A stretch of DNA of 64,000 nt, taken from Rhodobacterales bacterium HTCC2255 (GTDB lineage Bacteria; Pseudomonadota; Alphaproteobacteria; Rhodobacterales; Rhodobacteraceae). Numbering within the stretch: the first letter of the stretch is position 1; every line of letters starts with the position of its first letter. Made by a program: the position numbers and the translations under genes. The stretch is taken from positions 1,656,816 to 1,720,815 of the forward strand of contig DS022282.1 in assembly GCA_000153745.1 (NCBI GenBank), read 5' to 3'. A model generated the notes under the pieces. That model saw only the letters and a list, made by a program, of their open reading frames with translations. It was not told the origin of the DNA and made no database searches. Below are positions 29,070 to 38,637 of this stretch, one piece after another.

Positions 29070-29114
29070 GGCTTACAACGGCTACCTGAAGTAAGTTGAC
29101 ATAAAAACGGAGCA
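29070..29114 (+). promoter_or_regulatory. SAM/SAH riboswitch in the metK leader
   Basis: CTTAC at 29072-29076 pairs with GTAAG at 29091-29095, enclosing AACGGCTACCTGAA, and GGAGCA follows at 29109-29114 just before the metK ATG. This matches, from memory, the SAM/SAH riboswitch consensus: a short stem, an ACGGCUNCCUG loop, and a GGAGCA element. In that class the 3' element pairs with GCUNCC of the loop as an H-type pseudoknot, and here that element is the metK Shine-Dalgarno. Ligand binding would hide it and shut off translation, giving feedback on SAM synthesis. Structure is inferred by eye; SAM-II was considered and fits less well. Confidence 0.85.
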
Positions 29115-29118
29115 AATT

Positions 29119-30285
29119 ATGTCAAGAAAAGATTACCTATTTACCTCTGAGTCAGTTTCAGAAGGGCATCCAGATAAAATATGCGACAGAATTTCTGATG
29201 CAGTACTAGATGCGTTCTTAAGTGAGGAAGAAATGGCTCGTGTTGCCTGTGAAACTTTTGCAACAACAAATCGTGTTGTAATTGGAGGAGAGGTTGGGCT
29301 AGCAGATCAGTCAAAATTAAAATTAGTAAAATCAAATGTAGATTCTATAGTTCGAGAATGTGTAAAAGACATTGGATACGAACAAGATGGTTTCCATTGG
29401 GAAACATTACATATTGATAATTTACTACATGACCAATCAGCTCATATCGCCCAAGGTGTTGATAATGATGGTGCAGGTGACCAAGGCATAATGTTTGGTT
29501 ATGCTACCAATGAAACACCAGAATTAATGCCAGCGCCAATACAATATTCACATGCGATTTTAAGTAATTTAGCTGAAGCTAGGCATTCTGGGGCACTATC
29601 GCAACTAGGGCCAGATGCAAAATCTCAAATATCTGTAAAGTATGAAGCTGGTAAGCCAGTCGGTGTTACATCTATTGTATTATCAACACAGCATTTAGAT
29701 GAAAATCTATCATCTGCTGATGTTCGAGAACTAGTTGAGCCATATATTCGCAAAACATTACCAACTGATTGGATTTCAAAAGATACCGAATGGCACGTGA
29801 ACCCTACTGGCAAATTTGTTATTGGTGGTCCTGATGGAGATGCAGGATTAACGGGGCGTAAAATTATTGTTGATACTTATGGTGGTGCTGCTCCACATGG
29901 CGGCGGCGCATTTTCTGGAAAAGACCCAACAAAAGTAGATCGTTCAGCTGCGTATGCTGCACGCTATTTAGCAAAAAATGTTGTAGCAGCATGCCTTGCC
30001 GATAAGTGCACAATTCAATTATCATATGCAATTGGTGTTTCAAAGCCACTTTCAATATATTGTGATACTCATGGAACTGGCCAGGTATCAGATGAAAATA
30101 TTGAAAAAGCTGTATCGCTTGCAATGGATTTAACACCTGTAGGTATAATCAAACATTTAAGCCTTCGAAAGCCGATATATGCTAGAACTGCATCATATGG
30201 ACACTTTGGACGTGCACCAATGAATGATGGTGGTTTCTCTTGGGAAAAAACAGATTTGATGAATGCATTAAAGAAGTCTGTTTGA
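29119..30285 (+). CDS. metK: S-adenosylmethionine synthetase
   Basis: MetK makes SAM from methionine and ATP. The 388-residue protein shows [20 protein letters not shown] at the N-terminus, [12 protein letters not shown] in the middle and [19 protein letters not shown], the phosphate-binding GGGAFSGKD loop. The ATG at 29119 is preceded at the right distance by GGAG inside the riboswitch element. A strong terminator follows. Confidence 0.98.
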   Translation: MSRKDYLFTSESVSEGHPDKICDRISDAVLDAFLSEEEMARVACETFATTNRVVIGGEVGLADQSKLKLVKSNVDSIVRECVKDIGYEQDGFHWETLHIDNLLHDQSAHIAQGVDNDGAGDQGIMFGYATNETPELMPAPIQYSHAILSNLAEARHSGALSQLGPDAKSQISVKYEAGKPVGVTSIVLSTQHLDENLSSADVRELVEPYIRKTLPTDWISKDTEWHVNPTGKFVIGGPDGDAGLTGRKIIVDTYGGAAPHGGGAFSGKDPTKVDRSAAYAARYLAKNVVAACLADKCTIQLSYAIGVSKPLSIYCDTHGTGQVSDENIEKAVSLAMDLTPVGIIKHLSLRKPIYARTASYGHFGRAPMNDGGFSWEKTDLMNALKKSV

Positions 30286-30306
30286 CGTATCATACCAATC
30301 AAAGTT

Positions 30307-30336
30307 AAAAAGCCTCAATTTATTGAGGCTTTTTTA
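30307..30336 (+). terminator. Rho-independent terminator after metK
   Basis: AGCCTCAA at 30311-30318 pairs with TTGAGGCT at 30323-30330 around a TTTA loop, and is flanked by A-run and six-T tract so that it is nearly symmetrical. It ends only 11 bp before the trmB ATG, so trmB either relies on read-through or on a promoter overlapping metK. Confidence 0.88.
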
Positions 30337-30347
30337 GGATAAATATT

Positions 30348-31070
30348 ATGACGAAACGCGAAAAACATGTTTCTGGTGCGCCTCGGAGGAATTTTTATGG
30401 CCGAATTAAAGGTAAATCCCTTCAAAAATCACAAGAAAGATACATGTCTGAAGATCTTGAGGCTCTCAAACCTAAGAATGTCACTTGGGCAGATAATCCT
30501 GATAGAAATTTAATTCATCCGCGTGAGTGGTTTGAAGATGATCGTGAAATATGGCTTGAAATTGGATTTGGGGGAGGTGAGCATCTTGTTCATCAGGCAA
30601 GCTCCAACCCTGATAAAGGTATAATTGGTTGTGAGCCATATATCAACGGAGTTGCCATGTTATTGGGTAAAATTCGATCTGCAAAAGTTAATAATATTAT
30701 AGTTCATCCTGGTGATGCTAGAGACATGATGGATATATTGCCAAAAGAGACCATATCGCGTGCATTTTTATTATATCCCGATCCATGGCCTAAAACGCGC
30801 CATCATAGAAGGCGCTTTGTAACACCAGAACATCTTGAACCTTTAGCTGCATGCTTAAAATCAGGTGCAATTTTTAGAGTTGCTACAGATATTGAGGACT
30901 ACGTAAGGCAAACACTTGAAGAGGTTCATTTAAATGGAAATTTTGAATGGCTTGCTGAAAGTGCAAGTGATTGGAAGCAGCCATGGGATGATTGGATTTC
31001 TACAAGATATGAACTTAAAGCTTTGCGTGAAAATCGTACGCCACATTATTTAACGTTCAGAAAAATATAA
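30348..31070 (+). CDS. trmB: tRNA (guanine-46-N7-)-methyltransferase
   Basis: TrmB methylates G46 of tRNA. The 240-residue SAM-dependent enzyme has WLEIGFGGGEHLVHQA as SAM motif I and the family signature LLYPDPWPKTRHHRRRFV, with TRYELKALRENRTPHYLTF at the C-terminus. It follows the metK terminator closely and lacks an obvious Shine-Dalgarno sequence. The metK-trmB order is widespread in Rhodobacterales and their relatives. Confidence 0.95.
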   Translation: MTKREKHVSGAPRRNFYGRIKGKSLQKSQERYMSEDLEALKPKNVTWADNPDRNLIHPREWFEDDREIWLEIGFGGGEHLVHQASSNPDKGIIGCEPYINGVAMLLGKIRSAKVNNIIVHPGDARDMMDILPKETISRAFLLYPDPWPKTRHHRRRFVTPEHLEPLAACLKSGAIFRVATDIEDYVRQTLEEVHLNGNFEWLAESASDWKQPWDDWISTRYELKALRENRTPHYLTFRKI

Positions 31071-31176
31071 CTTAGCCATTAAATATTATAACGCAGTAAA
31101 TACTTTTATATTAATTTCTTAATGGACGCTTTAAGAGATCTGGATTAATACAAAAGCCTTAATTAGGAGATAATTT

Positions 31177-32514
31177 ATGTCAGGCCATCCAACACCCATT
31201 CCTATGGCATCTCAGTCTGCTGGTCCATTAAAGGGAACTGCAGTTATTCCTGGTGATAAATCGGTTTCTCATAGGTCACTTATATTAGGTGCATTGTCAG
31301 TGGGCGAAACCAAGATATCAGGATTATTGTTAGGCCAAGATGTATTAGACACTGCTCGAGCAATGGCTGCTTTTGGGGCCAGAGTCATTGACCATGGTGA
31401 GGGAAATTGGTCAGTAAATGGTGTTGGAGTCGGTGGATTTTCTGAACCCGAAGATATTATTGATTGTGGTAATGCTGGCACAGGTGTTCGGCTAATTATG
31501 GGTGCAATGTCTACAAGCCCTATTAATGCTACTTTTACTGGTGATGCTAGTTTGCGATCAAGACCAATGGGGAGGATTACAGATCCATTAGAATTATTTG
31601 GAGCTAAATCGTATGGAAGATCCAAAGGATTTTTACCCTTAACTATGGTTGGTGCTAGAGATGCGCATGGTATAAACTATACTTCTCCGCATCCATCTGC
31701 ACAAATTAAATCTGCCATATTACTTGCGGGTTTAAATTCATTAGGAGAAACTACATTAATTGAACCAGAAAAAACACGTGACCATTCTGAACGAATGTTA
31801 AGAGGATTTGGTGCTAATATTGAGACAGTTGAAACTAAAAATGGTTTTGAAATTACGTTGGAAGGTCGTCCAGAATTGATTGCTCAAAACATTGCCGTTC
31901 CGTGTGATCCGTCCTCTGCGGCATTTCCTGTATGCGCGGCATTAATAGTAGAAGGATCTGAAATATTTCTTCCTAATATTGGTTTAAATCCTACTCGTTC
32001 AGGTTTGTTTACAACACTTGTTGAGATGGGGGCTGATATTGTATTTGAAAATAATCGCCTAGAGGGTGGTGAGCCAGTCGCTGACTTACGTGTAAGGGCA
32101 TCAAGTCTAGATGGTATTGAAGTTCCCTCAGACAGAGCGCCTTCGATGATTGATGAATATCCCATACTATCTGTTGTTGCTGCTTTTGCTTCAGGCAAAA
32201 CAATAATGCGCGGAATTAAGGAATTGCGTGTTAAAGAGTGTGATCGAATAGACGCTATGGCTCGTGGCCTTGAGGCTATGGGTGTTAAAATTGAAGAAGG
32301 TGAAGATTATTTAATAGTACATGGCCAGAACGGTGAAGTTGAAGGAGGTGGTATAGCGCAGACTCATCTTGACCATCGCATTGCTATGTCATTTTTATGT
32401 ATGGGTTTAGCCTCAAAAAAATCTGTAAAAGTTGATGATGGACACGCTATTGCAACATCATTCCCAATTTTTACAAATTTAATGAGTGATTTAGGTGCTC
32501 ATATTACTAGTTAA
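31177..32514 (+). CDS. aroA: 3-phosphoshikimate 1-carboxyvinyltransferase, class II type
   Basis: AroA joins shikimate-3-phosphate and PEP to make EPSP in aromatic amino acid synthesis. The 445-residue protein has all four motifs described for class II EPSP synthases: GDKS, SAQIK, RDHSE and NPTR, and is visibly similar in layout to the CP4 enzyme (for example [14 protein letters not shown]-like [13 protein letters not shown] and [14 protein letters not shown]). At the position of the CP4 alanine linked to glyphosate insensitivity the sequence reads CGNAGTGVR, with glycine. TAGGAG precedes the ATG. Followed after 16 bp by cmk. Confidence 0.95.
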   Translation: MSGHPTPIPMASQSAGPLKGTAVIPGDKSVSHRSLILGALSVGETKISGLLLGQDVLDTARAMAAFGARVIDHGEGNWSVNGVGVGGFSEPEDIIDCGNAGTGVRLIMGAMSTSPINATFTGDASLRSRPMGRITDPLELFGAKSYGRSKGFLPLTMVGARDAHGINYTSPHPSAQIKSAILLAGLNSLGETTLIEPEKTRDHSERMLRGFGANIETVETKNGFEITLEGRPELIAQNIAVPCDPSSAAFPVCAALIVEGSEIFLPNIGLNPTRSGLFTTLVEMGADIVFENNRLEGGEPVADLRVRASSLDGIEVPSDRAPSMIDEYPILSVVAAFASGKTIMRGIKELRVKECDRIDAMARGLEAMGVKIEEGEDYLIVHGQNGEVEGGGIAQTHLDHRIAMSFLCMGLASKKSVKVDDGHAIATSFPIFTNLMSDLGAHITS

Positions 32515-32530
32515 TTTCAAAGGATTTTAG

Positions 32531-33178
32531 ATGAAATTTGTAGTAGCAATAGATGGGCCAGCCGCAGCAGGCAAAGGTACTATAGCAAAAGCGATAGCAA
32601 ATCACTTTAAGCTTTCCCACCTTGATACTGGATTATTGTATCGTGGTGTAGGGAGAAAGGCTTTGGCTTATTCAAGAACTTCATACTACCCTGAAGTTGC
32701 CAAACAATTAGCACTGGATTTAAAGTCATCAGATTTAGAATCGAGTGAATTGCGTACACCTGAAATAGCAGAAGCAGCAAGTAAAGTTGCATTAATTCCA
32801 GAAGTTCGAGAGGTCCTATTGGATTTTCAACGCAGTTTTGCAAATCAAGATGGTGGAGCCATATTAGATGGAAGAGATATAGGTACAGTTATATGTCCTA
32901 ATGCAGATGTTAAATTATTTGTGACTGCTAGTGCAGAAGTTCGAGCTCAGCGTAGATATCAAGAATTAATAAGTAGTGGACATGAGATTGGTTTAGAAAA
33001 TGTATTAAAGGATGTAGTTTCACGGGATAAGAGAGATGCAGAACGAACTTCATCCCCATTAATTATCGCTCATGATGCAATAAAAATAGACACGTCTTCT
33101 CTGTCAATTAAAGATGCTGTTTGGGTTGCAATTAATTGCATAAATGAGAAATACAAGGCTGCATTTTTATTAAAATAA
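32531..33178 (+). CDS. cmk: Cytidylate kinase
   Basis: Cmk phosphorylates CMP and dCMP. The 215-residue P-loop kinase has [19 protein letters not shown] at the N-terminus, [12 protein letters not shown] for nucleotide binding and [20 protein letters not shown] in the middle, with a lid region [13 protein letters not shown]. The aroA-cmk-rpsA-ihfB order is conserved in alphaproteobacteria; here a secreted hypothetical protein lies between cmk and rpsA. Confidence 0.96.
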   Translation: MKFVVAIDGPAAAGKGTIAKAIANHFKLSHLDTGLLYRGVGRKALAYSRTSYYPEVAKQLALDLKSSDLESSELRTPEIAEAASKVALIPEVREVLLDFQRSFANQDGGAILDGRDIGTVICPNADVKLFVTASAEVRAQRRYQELISSGHEIGLENVLKDVVSRDKRDAERTSSPLIIAHDAIKIDTSSLSIKDAVWVAINCINEKYKAAFLLK

Positions 33179-33247
33179 ATTTGAAAATAATATACAATCT
33201 TGCTAAGCAAAGTGAACATGATTTTTGCATTACTTGGGAGGGTGAGA

Positions 33248-33757
33248 TTGAAAGTTCTGTATTTTCTTTTTTCATTTCTGATATCAATACTTCCGTTAAA
33301 AGCTGAGGAAATTCATCAAAGCCCTATGGTTTTTGAGGAATGCTCTAACAAAACCAATATTTTGATAAGTTTTCAACTATCACTAGAAAAATATAAATTA
33401 GATGGTGAAAAGTATAACGATGAATATAAATCTCACATATTTGAATTAAATCACTTGGAACAAAGAGTAAAAAAACTTGAAAAAGAGGTAATAGCAAACC
33501 CATCAAATGCAGAATTCTGGGATAATTATGATGCTATTTATGAAACTTATAAAGGTGCAGTAATAAAAATAAACCAATTCGAAGAATATGGTGATCAATT
33601 GCAGTTAGACTCTAATCAATTGATGTCTAAGTTTGTAAACTTGAGGGACGAGATTTCAGAGAATTGTGATGGTAAATGGCAAATTGGGATCATTAGGAAA
33701 TATTGTAAAAATGGTAATGATCAATTTTTACAATTTTGCAAACAATTTGATAAGTAA
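33248..33757 (+). CDS. Secreted hypothetical protein with a coiled-coil stretch
   Basis: I do not recognise this gene. The frame is open from 33200, but GGGAGG at 33236-33241, 6 nt upstream of the TTG at 33248, gives the best start and leaves a clean signal peptide (MKVLYFLFSFLISILPLKAEE). An ATG at 33218 is an alternative and also yields a signal sequence. The mature part, about 150 residues, is charged and helical-looking, with a possible coiled coil around FELNHLEQRVKKLEKEV, and has cysteines near its start and end (EECSNK, NCDGK, KYCKNG, QFCKQF) that could form disulfides in the periplasm. It lies between cmk and rpsA, probably as an insertion in a conserved operon. Function unknown. Confidence 0.6.
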   Translation: MKVLYFLFSFLISILPLKAEEIHQSPMVFEECSNKTNILISFQLSLEKYKLDGEKYNDEYKSHIFELNHLEQRVKKLEKEVIANPSNAEFWDNYDAIYETYKGAVIKINQFEEYGDQLQLDSNQLMSKFVNLRDEISENCDGKWQIGIIRKYCKNGNDQFLQFCKQFDK

Positions 33758-34062
33758 CAATTTATGATTAGTTAACTATTAGAAATACATTTAATTCAAC
33801 TATATTTTAAAATCTTGAGATGAGTTTATAACGAGGCTGAATTTAAAGCGTAATCACTTTACCTTATGTACAAAATACCCTATACGCACGCCAGATTGTG
33901 CTAAGTTAAGATGTTATAAAGCATCAATAGGCGAAGCAAGGCTGGGTATTTCCAGCCTTTTGTGTGTTTGTAGCTGACCCTTGTTAAGTATGATTTTAAT
34001 TTTAACCCAAAGACCCGTGGGAAAAACCGCGTGGCCCGAAAAATGTATGAAGGAACTTATAT
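33758..34062 (+). other. 305-bp intergenic leader of rpsA
   Basis: This gap has no credible ORF. It contains a GC-richer block after about 33830 than the surrounding AT-rich spacer, a hairpin terminator at 33938-33961 and about 100 nt of further leader before the rpsA ATG. The size and the hairpin suggest either a small transcript ending at 33961 or attenuation upstream of rpsA. No recognised RNA family was identified. Confidence 0.45.
33938..33961 (+). terminator. Hairpin terminator or attenuator upstream of rpsA
   Basis: AAGGCTGG at 33938-33945 pairs perfectly with CCAGCCTT at 33952-33959 across a 6-nt loop, followed by TTTGTGTG. It lies about 100 nt before the rpsA start and 180 nt after the preceding gene, so it could end the cmk transcript, end a small RNA, or act as an attenuator. 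Confidence 0.65.
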
Positions 34063-35742
34063 ATGTGCGCAAAAGCGACAATGGAGGAATTCGAAGCCCT
34101 CTTGAATGAAAGCTTCGATATAGACACACCTGATGAAGGGTCTGTCGTAAAAGGTAAAGTAATCGCAATCGAATCTGGCCAAGCCATAATTGATGTTGGT
34201 TATAAAATGGAAGGTCGAATTGACCTTAAAGAATTTGCAAACCCTGGCCAAGCACCTGAGATTGAAGTTGGAGATACTGTAGAAGTATTCCTCGATCGTG
34301 TTGAAAATCAACGTGGTGAAGCTGTAATCTCGCGTGAAAAAGCTCGCCGCGAGGAAGCTTGGGACAGATTGGAAAAAGCACATGCTTCAGAAGAGCGTGT
34401 TGATGGCGCAATATTTGGTCGCGTAAAAGGTGGTTTCACAGTGGATTTAGGTGGTGCAGTTGCATTCTTGCCAGGATCACAAGTGGATGTACGCCCAGTA
34501 AGAGACGCTGGTCCATTAATGGGTATGGCACAGCCATTTATCGTTTTGAAAATGGATCGTCGTCGTGGCAACATCGTTGTATCACGTCGAGCAATACTAG
34601 AAGAATCTCGTGCTGAACAACGTGCTGAAATAGTAGGTAAATTAGCTGAAGGTGATGCCGTAGATGGTGTGGTTAAGAACATCACTGATTATGGTGCATT
34701 CGTTGATCTAGGTGGCGTCGATGGATTGCTTCACGTGACAGATATGGCATGGTCAAGAGTTAATCATCCTTCAGAAGTTCTAACAATTGGTGAAACAATT
34801 AAAGTTCAAGTGATTAAAATCAACAAAGATACACATCGTATATCTTTGGGAATGAAACAATTGCAGGATGATCCTTGGGGTGATGTTGCTGGTCGCTTCC
34901 CATTAGAATCACTACATACAGGTAGAGTAACAAATATTACTGATTATGGTGCATTTGTTGAGCTTGAGCCTGGTGTTGAAGGCTTAGTGCATGTTTCAGA
35001 AATGTCTTGGACAAAGAAAAATGTACACCCTGGTAAAATTGTTTCAACTTCACAAGAAGTTGAAGTAATGGTCCTAGAAATTGAAACAGATAAACGTCGA
35101 GTTTCATTGGGTCTGAAACAAACACAAGGTAACCCGTGGGAAGGCTTTGCAAAGAACTTCCCTGAAGGAGCTGAAGTAGAAGGTGAAGTTAAGAACATCA
35201 CTGAATTTGGTTTGTTTATTGGGCTTGAAGGTGAAATAGACGGTATGGTTCATTTGTCAGATTTGGCATGGGATCAATCAGGTGAAGAAGCTTTAGCTAA
35301 CTACAAAAAAGGTGACATAGTTAAAGCAGTAGTTATTGATGTGGATGCAGAAAAAGAACGCATTTCACTATCAGTCAAAAACCTAGGCCAAGATCCATTT
35401 GCTGAAGCTGTTTCAGGTGTAAAGCGCGGTGCAGTTGTAACAGTAGAAGTGACATCAATTGAAGAAGGTGGCATTGAAGTTGAATACGATGGTATGAAAG
35501 CATTCATTCGTAGATCAGACTTATCACGTGACCGAGCAGAACAACGCCCAGAGCGCTTCAGTGTTGGAAATAAACTAGATGCGCGTGTAACATCAATTGA
35601 TGCCAAAACACGTAAACTTGGTTTATCAATTAAAGCACGAGAAATTGCAGAAGAAAAAGAAGCTGTTGAACAGTATGGCTCTTCAGATTCAGGTGCATCA
35701 TTGGGAGATATCCTAGGTGCAGCTTTAAAAAGCAACGATTAA
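34063..35742 (+). CDS. rpsA: 30S ribosomal protein S1
   Basis: S1 helps mRNA bind to the 30S subunit. The 559-residue protein is a chain of six S1/OB-fold repeats; repeats 3-6 show the recognisable VKNITDYGAFVDLGGVDGLL, VTNITDYGAFVELEPGVEGL and VKNITEFGLFIGLEGEIDGM cores. The N-terminal EEFEALLNESF region is typical of alphaproteobacterial S1. GAAGGA lies upstream of the ATG. The gene uses slightly more GC-rich codons than neighbouring genes, as expected for a highly expressed gene. Confidence 0.98.
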   Translation: MCAKATMEEFEALLNESFDIDTPDEGSVVKGKVIAIESGQAIIDVGYKMEGRIDLKEFANPGQAPEIEVGDTVEVFLDRVENQRGEAVISREKARREEAWDRLEKAHASEERVDGAIFGRVKGGFTVDLGGAVAFLPGSQVDVRPVRDAGPLMGMAQPFIVLKMDRRRGNIVVSRRAILEESRAEQRAEIVGKLAEGDAVDGVVKNITDYGAFVDLGGVDGLLHVTDMAWSRVNHPSEVLTIGETIKVQVIKINKDTHRISLGMKQLQDDPWGDVAGRFPLESLHTGRVTNITDYGAFVELEPGVEGLVHVSEMSWTKKNVHPGKIVSTSQEVEVMVLEIETDKRRVSLGLKQTQGNPWEGFAKNFPEGAEVEGEVKNITEFGLFIGLEGEIDGMVHLSDLAWDQSGEEALANYKKGDIVKAVVIDVDAEKERISLSVKNLGQDPFAEAVSGVKRGAVVTVEVTSIEEGGIEVEYDGMKAFIRRSDLSRDRAEQRPERFSVGNKLDARVTSIDAKTRKLGLSIKAREIAEEKEAVEQYGSSDSGASLGDILGAALKSND

Positions 35743-35755
35743 TAAATAAATATGA

Positions 35756-35787
35756 AAATAGCGCTGATTATTCAGCGCTATTTTTTT
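35756..35787 (+). terminator. Rho-independent terminator after rpsA
   Basis: AAATAGCGCTGA at 35756-35767 pairs perfectly with TCAGCGCTATTT at 35772-35783 across a TTAT loop, and the stem runs into a seven-T tract. It isolates rpsA from ihfB, which must have its own promoter in the following 200 bp. Confidence 0.93.
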
Positions 35788-35988
35788 GCCTACGATTCGA
35801 AATTATACAGATATTAAGAACAATTACTGATTATTTGATGGCGAAATCAAAAAATAATAACTAATTTATTAAAAAATAGTACCTAAATAAGGTTTTCTAG
35901 GACTTTTTTAGTTCAGGGACTTTGCACAATGATTAAAATCTGCAACTATATTTTCAGTTTCATGTAATGGTTTCAGGGAGATGCAATA

Positions 35989-36270
35989 ATGATACGTTCT
36001 GAATTGGTGGAAAAAATAGCTGCTGAGAACCCACATTTATTCCAACGCGATATAGAGCGAATTATTGGAACTGTTTTTGACGAAATTATTGATGCAATGT
36101 CTAATGGTAATCGTGTGGAGCTGCGTGGTTTTGGTTCTTTTTCTGTTAAACAGAGAGAAGCCCGTAGAGGTAGAAATCCGAGAACAGGTGAAACTGTTGA
36201 TGTTGAAGAAAAACATGTCCCCTTTTTTAAGACTGGTAAGCTTTTACGTGACCGTTTAAATGATAGTTAA
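35989..36270 (+). CDS. ihfB: Integration host factor subunit beta
   Basis: IhfB pairs with IhfA to bend DNA at specific sites in transcription and replication. The 93-residue product is a full-length member of the HU/IHF family, with [20 protein letters not shown] and [19 protein letters not shown]; the proline-tipped arm RNPRTGE inserts in the minor groove. It lies downstream of rpsA as in most Proteobacteria. A Shine-Dalgarno GGGAGA precedes the ATG. Confidence 0.96.
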   Translation: MIRSELVEKIAAENPHLFQRDIERIIGTVFDEIIDAMSNGNRVELRGFGSFSVKQREARRGRNPRTGETVDVEEKHVPFFKTGKLLRDRLNDS

Positions 36271-36303
36271 ATATTTATAAGCCATTTATTATAAAAGGCA
36301 TTC

Positions 36304-36645
36304 ATGCGCATTATTCGATTAAGTATAATTTTTTTCATATCGGTTTTTTTATTGATTTTAGCATTATTAAATCGCCAATATGTAGATTTTCGTTTTTTTC
36401 CAGTTAACCTATCGGATCAGATGGGTATATTAGGCGGTGCATCTATCCCTCTTTTCTTACTAATATTAGGCAGTGTTTTATTAGGCTTACTTCTTGGTTT
36501 TTTTGGAGAGTATTTACGTGAACATAAACATCGCAAAGCTCTCTCACAAAAAACAAAAAAAGTTAAAGTTTTAGAAAATGAAATCAAAAAATTAAAAAAC
36601 ATTAATAACAATGAAGCAGATCAAATTCTTGAATTACTTGAATAA
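36304..36645 (+). CDS. LapA-domain inner membrane protein
   Basis: The 113-residue protein has two membrane helices (about residues 5-23 and 45-66) and a basic, coiled-coil-like cytoplasmic tail (KKVKVLENEIKKLKN). Together with the position after ihfB it fits LapA (DUF1049), a small membrane protein that in E. coli works with LapB in LPS assembly. No lapB follows; trpF does. Confidence 0.8.
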   Translation: MRIIRLSIIFFISVFLLILALLNRQYVDFRFFPVNLSDQMGILGGASIPLFLLILGSVLLGLLLGFFGEYLREHKHRKALSQKTKKVKVLENEIKKLKNINNNEADQILELLE

Positions 36646-36715
36646 ATTCTGCATTTAGTTATTTCAATTATAATAATCCTAACGAATTCAACTTAAAGTA
36701 TGAAAAGATAAATTA

Positions 36716-37354
36716 ATGCGTGTAAAAATATGTGGATTAACAACGCTTGATACGCTCAGTGGGGCTATTAATGCTGGTGCAGCATATGTTGGCTTTGTGT
36801 TTTATGAAAAGTCACCTCGACACCTCAGTATTGAAAAAGCAAGTCAGATGGCGAAAGCTGTACCAGAAGGTATATGTAAAACTGCGTTGGTGGTTGATCC
36901 TACTGATAATGATCTGGATTTATTGTTAGATAAGATCCCAGTGGACATGATACAACTTCATGGCCACGAAAGCGCTGAGCGTGTATCAGAAGTCAAAGAT
37001 AAATTTGGCTTACCAGTAATGAAAGCAGTTGGGATTTCTGATGAGTCAGATTTAATTCATTTAAATGAATATAGTAGAATCTCCGATCAAATATTAGTTG
37101 ATGCAAAGCCATCCAAAAATTCAATTCTTCCTGGAGGCAATGGTTTATCGTTTGATTGGCGACTTTTGGCTGGACGAAGATGGGCAACGCCATGGATGCT
37201 TGCTGGAGGATTAAATCCAGATAATTTAATTGAAGCAGCTAAACTTACTGGTGCAACGCAATTTGATGTTTCCTCTGGTGTTGAGACATCAAGTGGGGTT
37301 AAAGATATAAAACTAATTTCAGATTTTATCCAAGCGGCTAACGGAGAACTATAA
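36716..37354 (+). CDS. trpF: Phosphoribosylanthranilate isomerase
   Basis: TrpF catalyses the Amadori rearrangement in tryptophan synthesis. The 212-residue TIM barrel begins with [20 protein letters not shown], containing the catalytic cysteine, has [13 protein letters not shown] in the middle and [20 protein letters not shown] near the end, followed by [15 protein letters not shown]. Its stop overlaps the trpB start by 1 bp. Confidence 0.96.
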   Translation: MRVKICGLTTLDTLSGAINAGAAYVGFVFYEKSPRHLSIEKASQMAKAVPEGICKTALVVDPTDNDLDLLLDKIPVDMIQLHGHESAERVSEVKDKFGLPVMKAVGISDESDLIHLNEYSRISDQILVDAKPSKNSILPGGNGLSFDWRLLAGRRWATPWMLAGGLNPDNLIEAAKLTGATQFDVSSGVETSSGVKDIKLISDFIQAANGEL

Positions 37355-38583
37355 TGGCAAATGATATGTTTAATTCTTTCATGAACGTACCTGATGAAAA
37401 GGGTAGATTTGGTCAGTTTGGTGGTCGATTTGTTTCAGAAACACTTATGCCTCTTATTTTGGATCTTGAAGCAGAGTATGAAAAAGCAAAGACGGATGAA
37501 TCATTTTGGGATGAAATGAATTATTTATGGAAATACTATGTTGGTAGGCCATCCCCATTATACTTTGCTGACCGGGTAACTTCTGAACTTGGTGGTGCAA
37601 AAATATATTATAAGCGTGATGAGTTAAATCATACGGGCGCTCATAAAATTAATAATGTTTTAGGCCAAATTCTCCTTGCGCGAAGAATGGGAAAAACACG
37701 AATAATAGCAGAAACTGGTGCAGGGCAACATGGTGTGGCCACAGCAACTGTTTGTGCAAAATTTGGTTTAAAATGTATTATTTATATGGGGGCTCATGAT
37801 GTTGAGCGCCAAGCACCAAACGTATTTAGAATGAAGCTTTTAGGCGCAGAAGTTGTGCCGGTAACGAGTGGTCGTGGCACCTTGAAAGATGCAATGAACG
37901 ATGCTTTGCGAGATTGGGTAACTTATGTTGATGAAACATTTTATTGTATTGGAACGGTCGCTGGACCACATCCATATCCCGCAATGGTTCGCGACTTTCA
38001 ATCAATCATAGGAAAAGAAACAAAAGAACAAATGATGGAAGCTGAAGGCCGCCTTCCAGATAGTGTGATTGCGTGTATTGGTGGCGGTTCAAATGCTATT
38101 GGGCTCTTTCATCCATTTCTGGATGAAAGAGATGTTCGAATTATTGGTGTTGAAGCTGGCGGTAAAGGTGTTAACGAAAAAATGGAACATTGTGCCTCAC
38201 TAACGGGTGGAAGGCCAGGCGTTCTTCATGGAAATCGCACCTATTTATTGCAAGACGATGATGGGCAAATATTAGAAGGCCATTCAATCTCTGCAGGATT
38301 GGATTATCCAGGTATAGGGCCAGAGCATAGTTGGTTGCATGAAACTGGTCGTGCAGAATATGTTTCTGTAACTGATCAAGAAGCATTGGATGCATTTCAA
38401 TTTTCATGCCGAACAGAGGGTATAATCCCAGCACTTGAGCCAGCCCATGCTTTAGCACATGTTAGAAAAATAGCTGGAGATTTACCAAAAGATCATATCA
38501 TGGTTATGAATATGTGTGGACGAGGTGATAAAGATATATTCACAGTTGCAAGAGCACTTGGGTGGGATATGAACGAAGACTAA
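37354..38583 (+). CDS. trpB: Tryptophan synthase beta chain
   Basis: TrpB condenses indole with serine. The 409-residue PLP enzyme has [17 protein letters not shown] at the N-terminus, the PLP lysine in [19 protein letters not shown] and the phosphate loop in [15 protein letters not shown]. The usual downstream partner trpA is missing from this window; a hydantoinase-like gene follows instead. In Rhodobacterales trpA is often elsewhere, so this is not a defect. Confidence 0.97.
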   Translation: MANDMFNSFMNVPDEKGRFGQFGGRFVSETLMPLILDLEAEYEKAKTDESFWDEMNYLWKYYVGRPSPLYFADRVTSELGGAKIYYKRDELNHTGAHKINNVLGQILLARRMGKTRIIAETGAGQHGVATATVCAKFGLKCIIYMGAHDVERQAPNVFRMKLLGAEVVPVTSGRGTLKDAMNDALRDWVTYVDETFYCIGTVAGPHPYPAMVRDFQSIIGKETKEQMMEAEGRLPDSVIACIGGGSNAIGLFHPFLDERDVRIIGVEAGGKGVNEKMEHCASLTGGRPGVLHGNRTYLLQDDDGQILEGHSISAGLDYPGIGPEHSWLHETGRAEYVSVTDQEALDAFQFSCRTEGIIPALEPAHALAHVRKIAGDLPKDHIMVMNMCGRGDKDIFTVARALGWDMNED

Positions 38584-38637
38584 AAACGAATTATTTGTTA
38601 GATTTTTTATATCTTAATGTAAGTGTTGAGGTGAAGC

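Noticed and set aside
29041-29118. SAM-II riboswitch upstream of metK
   Set aside because: The loop and 3' element order fit the SAM/SAH class better, and the conserved long A-rich third segment of SAM-II is not in place.
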